The translations under genes were made by a program, and so were the position numbers. The notes under the pieces were generated by a model, which saw only the letters and a list, made by a program, of their open reading frames with translations, was not told the DNA's origin and did no database searches. This document shows, in pieces, positions 54,907-64,000 of a stretch of 64,000 nucleotides of DNA (within the stretch, counting starts at the first letter, position 1; every line of letters starts with the position of its first letter). The stretch comes from Thinopyrum elongatum (Eukaryota; Streptophyta; Magnoliopsida; Poales; Poaceae), in the NCBI GenBank assembly GCA_011799875.1, contig CM022298.1, positions 197,460,076-197,524,075 on the forward strand, written 5' to 3'.

Positions 54907-57102
54907 CTACTCCAAGTTTGAGGCATCAATGATGTTCAATTCACCTCTCAAACGGCAAAATACTTTCTCATCAAGCTGTTTGGTGAATATATCAGCCAAT
55001 TGCTTATCGGTACGCACATGCTTAAGATCGATATCTCCTTTAGCAACATGATCTCGAATGAAATGATGACGAACTTCATTATGCTTAGTTCGAGAATGTT
55101 GCACGGGATTGTGAGCAATCTTAATAGCACTCTCATTATCACAAAGCAATGGAACATGTCTCACATAGATCCCATAATCTTTAAGAGTTTGGGTCATCCA
55201 AAGTAATTGAGCACAACATGAACTAGCGGCAATGTATTCCGCTTTGGCGGTCGATAAGGATACCGAGTTTTGTTTCTTGGAAGACCAAGACACAAGAGAT
55301 CTACCAAGAAATTGACAAGTACCCGAAGTGGACTTTCTATCAACCTTGTCTCCGGCATAGTCCGAATCAGAGTAGCCAACAAGATCAAAAGAAGACCTCT
55401 TAGGATACCAAATGCCAAAGTTTGGTGTGTGAATTAGGTATCTCACTATCCTTTTCACAGGATTAAGATGACATTCTTTGGGGGCCGCTTGATATTGTGC
55501 ACACATGCACACACTTAGCATAATATCGGGATGAGAGGCACATAGATATAACAATGAACCAATCATAGAGCGGTAAACCTTTTGGTCAACCGGTTCGCCA
55601 TCCTTGGTCAAGTCAAGATGTCCACTAGTAGGCATGGGTGTACTCATACCTTTGCATTCTTGCATGTTGAACTTCTTGAATGAGTCCTTGGTGTACTTTG
55701 TTTGAGAGACAAAGGTACCCTCGTTAGTTTGCTTGATTTGCAAACCAAGAAAGAACTTGAGTTCACTCATCATAGACATCTCAAACTTCTCCGACATTAG
55801 CCTTCCAAACTTTTCACTAAAATGAGGGTTAGTTGAACCAAATATGATATCATCCACATAAATTTGGCACACAAATAATTCACCATTAACCCTTTTAGTA
55901 AAAAGTGTTGAATCAATTTTTCCAATCTCAAAGCCTTTTTCAATAAGGAACTTGGTCAAGCATTTATACCACGCTCTAGGAGCTTGTTTAAGACCATAAA
56001 GAGCTTTGTGAAGTTTGTAAACATGATTAGGTTTCTTAGGATTGACAAAGCCGGGAGGTTGTTTAACATAAACTTCCTCCTCAATTTCACCATTTAGAAA
56101 AGCACTTTTGATGTCCATTTGGTACAAGGTAATATCATGATGATTTGCATAGGCAAGTAAGATTCATATGGACTCAAGTCTAGCAACAGGGGCATATGTC
56201 TTACCATAGTCCATACCTTCGACTTGAGTGTATCCTTGGGCGACGAGACGTGCCTTGTTGCGAACGACTTGTCCATCTTCGTCTTGCTTGTTGCGAAACA
56301 CCCATTTGGTACCGATGATGTTGTGGTCGTTGTCGGGCTTCTCAACCAATGTCCAAACTTGGTTCCTCTCTAAATTGTGTAGCTCTTCGTGCATGGCATT
56401 TATCCAATCTGGATCTTCTAGAGCTTCTTCAACCTCCATAGGTTCAATGCTAGAGATAAATGAGTAATGCTCACAAAAGTTAGCTAAGCGTGTTTTAGAG
56501 CGTGTAATTCTCCCTGTTTGGATATCGTCAAAGATTTGTTCGACGGGATGATCTCTTGAGACTCTTGCTCTAAGTCGTGAGAGCTTTTGCTTAGGTCGGG
56601 GTGGAACATCCTCTTCAACATCTTGTTCTTCCTCTTGGCTTTCATCATTGTTGGTGTTGTTTTTCTCTTGTGGAGGTGGTGAGGGAGGTCGATGTGGTTC
56701 ATCTTGGTGTACTTCCTTGTTTTCTTCATTTTGGCGTGTCCCACTTGTGGATGCCTCCGGGTCAACTCGTGGTTCACCTTGTCGTGAGGTAGAAGCTTCC
56801 ACTTGGACGGACGAGGTACTCTCCTTCACCTCCGTTGGACGAACCTTGCCAATAGACAAGTCTTGGATTGCTTCCGAAGGGTCTTTGTCTCCTACATCAA
56901 TTGGCAATTGCTCTACTTGCGAGCCGTTAGATTCATCAAACTTCACATCTACCGTCTCTTCAACCTTTCGGGTGAAATTGTTGTAGACACGGTAAGTGTG
57001 AGAGTTTGAGCCGTAACCGAGTAGGAAACCTTCATGAGATTTAGGAGCAAATTTCGAACGACAATGCTTATTAAGAATTTAGCACTTTGAGCCAAATACT
57101 CA
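54907..57102 (-). pseudogene. Copia pol: reverse transcriptase and RNase H, with stops
   Basis: From 57102 leftwards: an integrase C-terminal end (KSHEGFLLGYGSNSHTYRVY), an acidic linker, then RT starting EEALEDPDWINAMHEELHNL and RNKARLVAQGYTQVEGMDYG. A TGA at 56164-56166 (where family members have Arg) interrupts it. The next frame (56127-54907) is open for 406 codons with MDIKSAFLNGEIEEEVYVKQ, the catalytic YVDD, and RNase H (SLSTAKAEYIAASSC, DNESAIKIAHNPV). Two more stops, TGA 57100-57102 and TAA 57079-57081, separate it from the integrase. Confidence 0.92.
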
Positions 57103-58901
57103 AAAGTATCCAACTTGGGGTTTGTTACTGGTGAGAAGCTCGTATGCCATCTTGCCGAGTAGCTTGTGAAGATATAGACGATTTGTCGCATGACAAGCTG
57201 TCTCAACCGCTTCCGCCCAAAAGTGTTTTGGCGTCTTGTATTCATCAAGCATCGTTCTCGCCATTTCAATGAGCGTCCGATTCTTCCTCTCAACAACTCC
57301 ATTTTGTTGAGTCGTGTATGTAGCCGAGAACTCATGTGAAATCCCTTCTTCGTCAAGAAAGGTGTCCACATTGGCGTTCTTGAACTCCGTTCCGTTGTCG
57401 CTGCGAACCTTCTTGATCTTCACTTCAAATTGATTTTGGGCCTTCCTAGCGAAGTTCTTGAAGATCTTTTGGACCTGCGACTTATCATCAAGAAAGAACA
57501 CCCACGTAAATCTTGAAAAATCATCGACTATGACTAAACCAAACAAATTTCCACCGAGACTTTTATAGGCGTTTGGACCAAAAAGATCCATATGAAGTAG
57601 CTCGAGTGGTCTTCTCGTGGTCATGATTTTCTTCATGGGGTGGCTTCCTCCAACCTATTTTCCTGCTTGACAAGCACTGCACAATCTATCCTTGTCAAAT
57701 ATAACATCTTTCACTCCAAGGATGTGATCACCTTTAATAAGCCTATCAAGATTTCGCATGCCCACATGACCTAACCTTCTATGCCACAACCAACCTTTAG
57801 AAGATTTAGCAATTAAGCAAGTTCTAGGTTGAACATTTTTAGTGAAATCAACAATGTATAGATCACCTCTGCGTATGCTGGTAAAGACCATTTTATGATT
57901 ATCTCTTCGAAACACTTGGCAACCTACTTCAGTAAATAGGACATTGAAACCGAAATCGGCTAGTCTAGATACAGAAAGTAAATTATAGCCAAGAGATTCA
58001 ACGAGCATGACATTTTGGATGGAGCTATCATGTGAGATGGCCACCTTACCAAGGCCAACCACCTTACCCTTTGAGTTATCACCAAAAGTGACATACTTTC
58101 GAGGGCCGTTGTTTTCAGCGAGCTCACGAAACATATCCTTGTCTCCGGTCATGTGATCGGTACATCCACTATCAAGAACCCATTCCTTTCCTCCAGCCAT
58201 GTAGCTGCGAAGGTTAGCCATAAGACCAAAGTGTCTCATAGACTCATTGAGATCAAAGTCAATATCATCATCCTCATCATAGTATCCATGTTCAACATTG
58301 TCTTGTGATTGATCATTACCTAGAGAGAGTGATTCATTAGCTTTATGACGATGACAATGTGCATCTTTATGAATTCTAATGACTTCGGAAATGATATTGC
58401 TAATGATTCCAACATCTCCTTTGGCACGCATAAGGTCACGAAGCTCAAATAGACAATCACCAAACTTAGGATCATTAGGGCTCATCTTATTTAAAGCAAT
58501 GGACTTATGAAGAATCTCATCTAAGTTTTTCAAGGAGTAGTTTGGAAATCGTTCCTCAAGAAATCTCCATATAGTGTAGGCACAATCAAGAGTAGGCAGC
58601 GAGTTATCAAGTTTCTAGGCAATCTTCTAGTGATAAGATTGACAGTTCTAAGATTGCGAATCATGTCGAGAGATTCATTGGGGGTAGGATGCAAAGGATC
58701 AACAAGAGGCGCACAAGGGCTAGTAATATACTTGTTCAAGTGATATTCATTGAAAATCTCAAGCATCTCATTTTTCCAAGCAATAAAGAACTCTCCATCA
58801 AGTATGGGCACTCTATGTCTAAAACTCCCCATCATAGACTCATCCATCTTCCTCCAATGGTGATTAAACCAAAGCAATGGAGACCAATGCTCTAATACCA
58901 A
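57103..58901 (-). pseudogene. Copia gag, protease and integrase, with stops and a gag frameshift
   Basis: Gag begins near 58850 (MDESMMGSFRHRVPILDGEF, WKNEMLEIFNEYHLNKYIT) and changes frame near 58615. The protease has WVLDSGCTDHMTGD. The GAG-pre-integrase segment (WLWHRRLGHVGMRNLDRLIK) ends CSACQAGK at a TAG (57655-57657). Integrase (57636-57103) shows D in HMDLFGP, D in SDNGTEF and E in VVERKN, 35 residues apart for the last two. No CCHC zinc knuckle is visible between gag core and protease. Confidence 0.9.
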
Positions 58902-58902
58902 T
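58884..58902 (-). promoter_or_regulatory. Copia primer binding site
   Basis: Just inside the 5' LTR, the minus strand reads TTGGTATTAGAGCATTGG. This matches the initiator-Met tRNA 3' end complement TGGTATCAGAGC at all but one base. Confidence 0.85.
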
Positions 58903-60498
58903 TGAAAGGATCGAGAAGAGGTGTCTAGGGGGGGGGGGTGATTAGACCCTCAACAAATAAAAGTAGCAGTTTTTAAGTTCTTCAAGTTAAGGTGGAGTTT
59001 TAGCACAAGTTTAAACATTCACAATACATTTCAAGCAAGCATGGCAAGAGTATATGAGCAGCGGAAAGTAAAGCATGCAACTTGCAAGAAATGTAAAGGG
59101 ATGGGATTGGAGTGTGCAAACGCAATTGGAGACACGGAGATTTTTGGCGTGGTTCCGATAGGTGGTGCTATCGTACATCCACATTGGTGGAGACTTCAAC
59201 CCACGAAGGGTAATGGTTGCGCGAGTCCACAGAGGGCTCCACCCATGAAGGGTCCACGAAGAAGCAACCTTGTCTATCCCACCATGGCCATCGCCCACGA
59301 AGGACTTGCCTCACTTGGGTAGATCTTCACGAAGTAGGCGATCTCCTTGCCCTTAAAAACTCCTTGGTTCAACTCCACAATCTTGACGGAGGCTCCCAAG
59401 TGACACCTAACCAATCTAGGAGACACCACTCTCCAAAAGGCAATAGATGGTGTGTTGATGATGAACTCCTTACTCTTGTGCTTCAAATGATAGTCTCCCC
59501 AACACTCAACTCTCTCTCATAGATTTGGATATGGTGGAAAGATGATTTGAGTGGAAAGCAACTTGGGGAAGGCTAGAGATCAAGATTCTAGTGGTTGGAT
59601 TGGAATGTCTTGGTCTCAACACATGAGTAGGTGGTTCTCTCTCAGAAAATGAGTAGTGGAAGTGTAGGCACATTTTGATGGCTCTCTCACAAATGGAGAA
59701 GGGGGTGGATGGGTATTTATAGCCTCCACACAAAATCTAACCGTTACACACAATTTACCAAACTCGGTGGGACCGAATAGTGAAACTCGGTCAGACCGAT
59801 TCAGTTCAAAATGTGAACATTAGGATTTTTGGTGGGACCGACAAGGTCAACTCGGTGGGACCGATGTGCTAGGGTTAGGGTAAAACCTCATCTCGGTTTG
59901 ACCGATTACACAAACTCGGTGAGACCGATTTTAGTAATAAGCAAATAGAGAGTTGGCCAAGCAAACTCGGTGGGGCTGACTACCTATTTCGGTGAGACCG
60001 AAATAATTGCAGTAGGCAACAGAGATTTTGCAAGCCCATCTCGGTGAGACCGAGATCCCGTCGGTAAGACCAAACTAATTAGTGTTTCTGGCAGTGGCTA
60101 TGTCAAGTGAACTCGGTGGCGCCGGATAGATCAAATCGGTGGGGCCGAGTTTGACTTTTGGTTTAGGACATATGTGGAAATGAGAAAGTGGTTGAGGGCT
60201 TTTGGAGCATATCACTAAGCATTTTGGGCAAGCAAGCCATTAAGCAACACCTCATCCCCTTTTAATAGTATTGGCTTTCCTATGGACTCAATGTGATCTT
60301 GGATCACTAAAAATGAAAATGTAGAGTCTTGAGCTTTTGCCAATATGTGTTCTTAGCATCTTGAAGGGGTTCCACATCCTCTTGTCCTGCCACTCCACTA
60401 TTGAACTCATCTGAAATATACTAGATGAAAGTATTAGTCCAACAAGAGATATGTTGACATTAATTACCAAAATCACCCAGGGAGCACTTGTGCTTTCA
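58903..60498 (-). repeat. Copia LTR (5' LTR in element orientation)
   Basis: Length is 1596 bp and it is nearly identical to the other LTR. Differences are mostly transitions (for example 59184, 59214, 59298), plus length changes in the G- and A-runs. Confidence 0.95.
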
Positions 60499-61641
60499 TC
60501 CATGCACCACGTGCATCCGCAATATCCATGGCACACCTGGCCTGCGACATATCCGTTAACGAGATAGTCGTGCACCGTCGTGATCAGCGCGACTCTCATA
60601 TTGAAATACTCGCCTTTACTGGCGTCCCATGTCTTGGCCGGTGTTTTCCATAATGTGTCTAACTCCTCTTGAAGTAGCCCCAGATACAGATTAATATTAT
60701 TTCCCGGTTGTTTCGGCCCTTGAATCAGCATGCTCATGTGTATGTACTTCGACTTCATGCACAACCAGGGGGGATGTTGTACATCCAAACAAACACGGGC
60801 CATGTGCTATGGTTGGTGTTCTGGTTGCCAAACGGATTCATGCCATCGGTACACACGCCAAGCACGATGTTCCTTGCATCACATGCGAAATATCGATATT
60901 CGTCGTTGAACGCTCTCCACTGGCTTGCATCCACGAGGTGTCTCAGCCTCGGATCATCTCCATTGTCGGGCTTTGCCCTCTCCACATGCCAACGCATGAG
61001 CTTTGCTTCCTTGGGATCTACAAAATAACGTTGCGGACGGGGAGTGATCGGTAAGTACCATACAACTTTCTGGGGAGATTTCTTTCTGGCCTTCTTGTAT
61101 CGAGAAGCATTGCACACCGGACAACTGGTTTTTTCCGCGTGCTCCTTCCGATAAATTATGCAATCATTAACGCATGCATGGTATCTAACGTGCGGCAGAT
61201 CAAGAGGGCACACGATCTTCTTGGCCTGATCCACACTAGTAGGACATAGATTCCCTGCGGGAAGAACATCCTTTAGGTACTTGAGAAGCTCATCGAGGCT
61301 AGTGTCGGTCCATTTGTTTTTAGCCTTCGTCTTCCGAAGTTCGAGCGTGAAACTCAAGCGCGTCACCTCGGGATCGCAACCATCATACAATGGAGTGTTC
61401 GAGTCTACCACCAGTTGCTCCAGCTTGGCCTCCTATCTAGAAGCAGCTCTGTCAGTACTCTTCTCCTTGCGAAGCAGTTCTTAAACATGAGGGCCCGCAC
61501 GATTGAATTTAGTAGCGATGAATTCTGCGGCGTGGAGTCCACGTTTTCTCCGCCGCCATGTCCGGCCTCTTCTCCGCTGCCATGTCCGGCCTCTTCCCCG
61601 CCACCATGTCTGGCCCCTTCTCCGCCGCCATTATCGGTCAT
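60499..61641 (-). pseudogene. CACTA element 2 transposase, N-terminal half
   Basis: Reading from 61641: a Gly/Glu/His-rich repeat (GHGGGEEAGHGSGEEAGHGG), PQNSSLLNSIVRA, then after a frameshift near 61430-61490 a 218-codon frame with SLDELLKYLKDVLPAGNLCP, the cysteine motif CVNDCIIYRKEHAEKTSCPV, WYLPITPRPQRYFVDPKEAK and NHSTWPVFVWMYNIPP. A one-base deletion near 60767 shifts to LCMKSKYIHMSMLIQGPKQP and GYCGCTWCMD, where the copia LTR begins. The N-terminal DNA-binding region is cut off by the gypsy element at 61642. Confidence 0.9.
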
Positions 61642-62109
61642 TGTCGGTGTCAAAACCGGCGGATCTCGGGTAGGGGGTCCCGAACTGTGCGTCTAAGGTC
61701 GATGGTAACAGGAGACGGGGGACACGATGTTTACCCAGGTTCGGGCCCTCTCTATGGAGGTAATACCCTACGTCCTGCTTGATTGATCTTGATGAATATG
61801 AGTATTACAAAAGTTGATCTACCATGAGATCGTAATGGCTAAACCCTAGAAGTCTAGCCTGTCTGATTATGATTATCCTTACTGACTAAATCCTCTGCTT
61901 TATATAGACACCAGAGGGTGCTAGGGTTGTACAAAGTCGGTTATAGAGAAGGAATCTTCATATCAAACGCCAAGCTTGTCATCCACGCCAAGGAGAGTCC
62001 CATCCAGACACGGGAGAGAGTCTTCTGTCTTGTATCTTCATGGCCCATCAGTCCGGCCCACGTTACGTAGCCTAGACGCCCGAGGACCCCTTAATCCAGG
62101 ACTCCCCCA
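61642..62109 (-). repeat. 3' LTR of the second gypsy element
   Basis: On the plus strand it runs from TGTCGGTGTCAAAACC to GACTCCCCCA (468 bp), so both strands begin TG and end CA. The minus-strand TATA-like sequence (GTCTATATAAAGC) is at about 61900-61912. The outer sequence is familiar to me as an abundant Triticeae LTR, but I cannot name the family with confidence. Confidence 0.82.
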
Positions 62110-62656
62110 GTAGCCCCTGAACCAGGCTTCAATGATGATGTGTCCGGCACGCAGATTGTCTTCGGCATTGCAAGGCGGGTTCCTCCTCCGAATACTCCAA
62201 AACAGACTTCGAGCACAGAAAGCGTGTCTGGCTCTGTAAAACAAGTATCACACACAACCGCAGAGAGTATAATATTTCATGAGTCCCATCTGCTGACAAC
62301 TTTTTGTAATGCGACACCATGTTTCTGCACGGTCATTATTTCGAACCGTTTTCTTTTTAGCCTCCTGCTCCACGTTTCGAGAAGCGGTTTTATTGGCACG
62401 TCTTGTCGAAGCAGAGATCATGTCCCCTTATTATGGGATTCTCATCGATACGGGCGTGGGTAATCCAACCATGCGGTCTGCACGGCCCTTGGGAATAGGC
62501 GAGTTTTAAGGCGAGTGGGGAGGCGCTTGATATTCACCGCCTTAATAAGGAGATAAGGATTCACCCCTTTCACCCACGCCTTCTCTTTTTCTCATCCTTG
62601 CCAACCTCGAGTTCCAGCACCCAAGGTTCAATTTATTCGTCCCGAGCCTCCTAGCC
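62110..62656 (+). other. Leader of the second gypsy antisense gene
   Basis: Non-coding. The purine tract of the element is at about 62110-62125 (minus strand). Upstream of the ATG are CT-rich sequence and a possible start region near 62560-62600. No convincing ORF. Confidence 0.5.
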
Positions 62657-64000
62657 ATGTCCGGACCCAACCTTCAAGGCTGGTGGGTGGCCTCCTCCGT
62701 CACAGAGGAGGATATCGCGAAGCTCCTGGCGGCAAAATACCTGACCGCGGAAATCCTCCACAGGCTCCCTGCTCAAGGGCAGGTCATTCCTACCCCCAGA
62801 TCTGGTGAGAGGGTCGTATTCATCTCTCACTTCCTCCGAGGGCTAGGGTTCGCTCTCCATCCCTTCGTCCACGGACTCATGTTCTATTACGGGCTAGATT
62901 TTCATGATCTGGCTTCGGACTCCTTTCTTCACATCTCGGCGTTCATCATCATGTGCGAGGCCTTTCTCCGTATTCCCCCACACTTCGGCTTATGGCAAGT
63001 AGAGTGCGGCGGTGCGATGGTGAGCAAACTCACCCACACACCTTGGCCAAAAGGCTCTTTCACGGAAGCCTCCAACCTATGGCAACGGGAGTGGTTTTAC
63101 ATCACTGAACCCCGTGGTACCAAGTGGGCAGCCACACCTGCATTCCGGCCTGGCCCTCCATTACAGCTCGCATAATGGATTAACAAGGGGTCGGACTGGG
63201 GATCAATGGACGAGGTGCAAACGCTGCAAAGCCACATCCGGAGCCTCCTCGAGAAGGACACCGGCCTCATCGACGTAATCCAGGTAATGCTGGTCCGCCG
63301 GGTCCTGCCGTGCCGGAGATGGCCCCTCTGCATGTGGGAGTTCAATCCGGAAGGACCACGGACTCTTCAGCACTTCTTTGGCATGACGCACAAAGGAATG
63401 TGGAAGTTATTCTTCGGGACCCGAAAATAGTGGCCGGATACTGCCGAGGACATCGGCCTCGACTGCAACCATCCGGATACCTCGGTAGGCCCTCGACTCC
63501 TGAACACAATTTAGTTAAATATCTCGTAACAATATACTGAGAAAACCATCTTCGACCAGGGCTGGATCAAGAAGGCGGAAAGAATTAGGTGTTCGGCCCC
63601 TCTTCCCGAAGACTCAGCAGATCCTGTGTTAACAAGGATGCTGGCTCTAGCACCATACCAAGTGCCGGCGAAGGGGGACAAAGAGGAGAGCAAGAAGGCC
63701 GAAGGTGGCCTCTATTCTACAGGTACACCAGACAATATGTCCGGGGAGATTGGAACTCCCTCTTCCGAAGACAAAAGAGAAGGAGAAACTGACATCTCCT
63801 CTCCCGATGGGAAGACGAGGGCCGCCTCTGAAGATTTGGAAGCAAAGGCTCCTAAGCGAGGGAAGATGTCCCTGTCAGGTGGCTCGGGTTCAGAAGACGA
63901 CGTTGTCACACAGTTCCTCCGTAAGGACAAGCCTTCAGCCGAATCGTAAGTGAACAGGGGCGTCCGAAACATATCCCATTGCTTTCCGGTTACCAGGGTA
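62657..64000 (+). pseudogene. Antisense gene of the second gypsy element (Transposase_28-like), 3' end outside window
   Basis: ATG at 62657 opens MSGPNLQGWWVASSVTEEDI. The family core is FISHFLRGLGFALHPFVHGL and SDSFLHISAFIIMCEAFLRI, equivalent to FFNDIMYTYGFHLLDF in the first element's antisense gene. The frame is broken by TAA at 63173-63175 and TAG at 63428-63430 but otherwise continues to an intron near 63485. A second exon (63560-63945) encodes an acidic Ser/Glu/Lys-rich stretch and ends at a good donor (GAATC/GTAAGTG). It is transcribed against the element's own pol. The function is unknown. Confidence 0.72.

Larger units (their letters stand above)
51393..60498 (-). mobile_element. Complete Ty1/copia element, SIRE/Opie-like, inserted in the CACTA 2 transposase
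   Basis: Two LTRs (51393-52989 and 58903-60498) are both bounded by TGAAAG and CTTTCA. The TCCAT target duplication is at 51388-51392 and 60499-60503. Domain order on the minus strand is gag, protease, integrase, reverse transcriptase, RNase H, as in copia. The RT phrases (IYVDDIIFGSTN, GRSLVSWSSKKQNSVSLSTA) fit the SIRE/Opie lineage. About 35 differences between LTRs by eye (roughly 2%) imply a fairly recent insertion. Stops throughout pol show it is now inactive. Confidence 0.96.
44612..61641 (-). mobile_element. CACTA (En/Spm) element 2, left end in window, right end beyond it
   Basis: The left terminus is CACTACTAGGGAAAAGCC at 44612, followed by an AGCAGTAGCG repeat array. It encodes on the minus strand a TNPA-like gene (47679 to 46104) and a TNP2-type transposase, now split: 61641 to 60499 and 51392 to 49480. 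Removing the copia element (51393-60498) joins the transposase halves. The 5' end of the transposase and the right terminus are displaced past the second gypsy insertion at 61642. An alternative reading, two neighbouring CACTA elements meeting near 49000, cannot be excluded. Confidence 0.8.
61642..64000 (-). mobile_element. Second Ty3/gypsy element (Tat-like), minus orientation, continues beyond window
   Basis: Its 3' LTR is at the left and an antisense gene, reading away from the LTR on the plus strand, follows at 62657. This is the mirror of the element at 1-14484. Orientation is supported by CTATATAAAG on the minus strand in the LTR and by the purine stretch GGTTCAGGGGCTAC directly inside it. 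GTCAT (61637-61641) is the likely target duplication; its partner lies outside. It interrupts the CACTA 2 transposase. Confidence 0.8.

Noticed and set aside
54907..60498. Copia element as a virus-like element with an envelope gene
   Set aside because: No envelope-like ORF is present between pol and the 3' LTR; it is an ordinary decayed retrotransposon.

Overview
The window looks like a large grass genome, most likely Triticeae (wheat, Aegilops or barley). About 85-90% is nested plant transposable elements: Tat- and Athila-like Ty3/gypsy elements, a SIRE-like Ty1/copia element, En/Spm (CACTA) elements, LINEs, Stowaway and Mutator-like MITEs, and a possible Helitron end. These surround a small island of GC-rich single-copy grass genes. 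I saw no rRNA, CRISPR or bacterial feature. Species and chromosome cannot be read from the sequence.

Layout. 1-14484 is the 3' part of a plus-strand Tat-lineage gypsy element: end of pol, a long spliced gene on the opposite strand, then the 3' LTR (13679-14484). A 6.8-kb CACTA element (5508-12306, 14-bp terminal inverted repeats, CGT target duplication) sits inside the antisense gene. 14485-16262 is a dead LINE reverse transcriptase that the gypsy LTR abuts, itself split by a foldback element. 16284-17501 holds four Stowaway MITEs.

Gene island (17.6-25.4 kb): an intact intronless phenylalanine ammonia-lyase gene (PAL, +), an intact E-class pentatricopeptide repeat gene (PPR, -) and a two-exon BRICK1 gene (SCAR/WAVE complex subunit, +). 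PPR and BRICK1 are divergent with only 247 bp between start codons. PAL feeds phenylpropanoids, the PPR protein probably acts on organelle RNA and BRICK1 controls actin nucleation, so the cluster is not a pathway.

25.6-36.1 kb: LINE fragment, decayed copia gag, a 2.3-kb non-coding repeat-like block, and the 3' end of an Athila-type gypsy element with a complete 3' LTR (34418-36064). 36.1-38.4 kb: broken F-box/LRR gene. 38.4-44.6 kb: fragments (CACTA right end, LTR pieces of the same LTR family in both orientations, possible Helitron end).

44612 to beyond 61641 is a second, larger CACTA element with a TNPA-like gene and a TNP2 transposase, all decayed. A complete 9.1-kb SIRE-like copia element (51393-60498, TCCAT duplication) interrupts its transposase, and a second gypsy element on the minus strand (LTR 61642-62109) interrupts its 5' end and runs off the window. 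That gypsy also carries an antisense gene next to its 3' LTR, mirroring the first element.

I found no convincing new defence or metabolic system. The points most worth a second look are the antisense genes of the two gypsy elements, a predicted membrane-anchored small protein encoded in the first CACTA, the short inverted-repeat array in the copia LTR and the divergent PPR/BRICK1 promoter.
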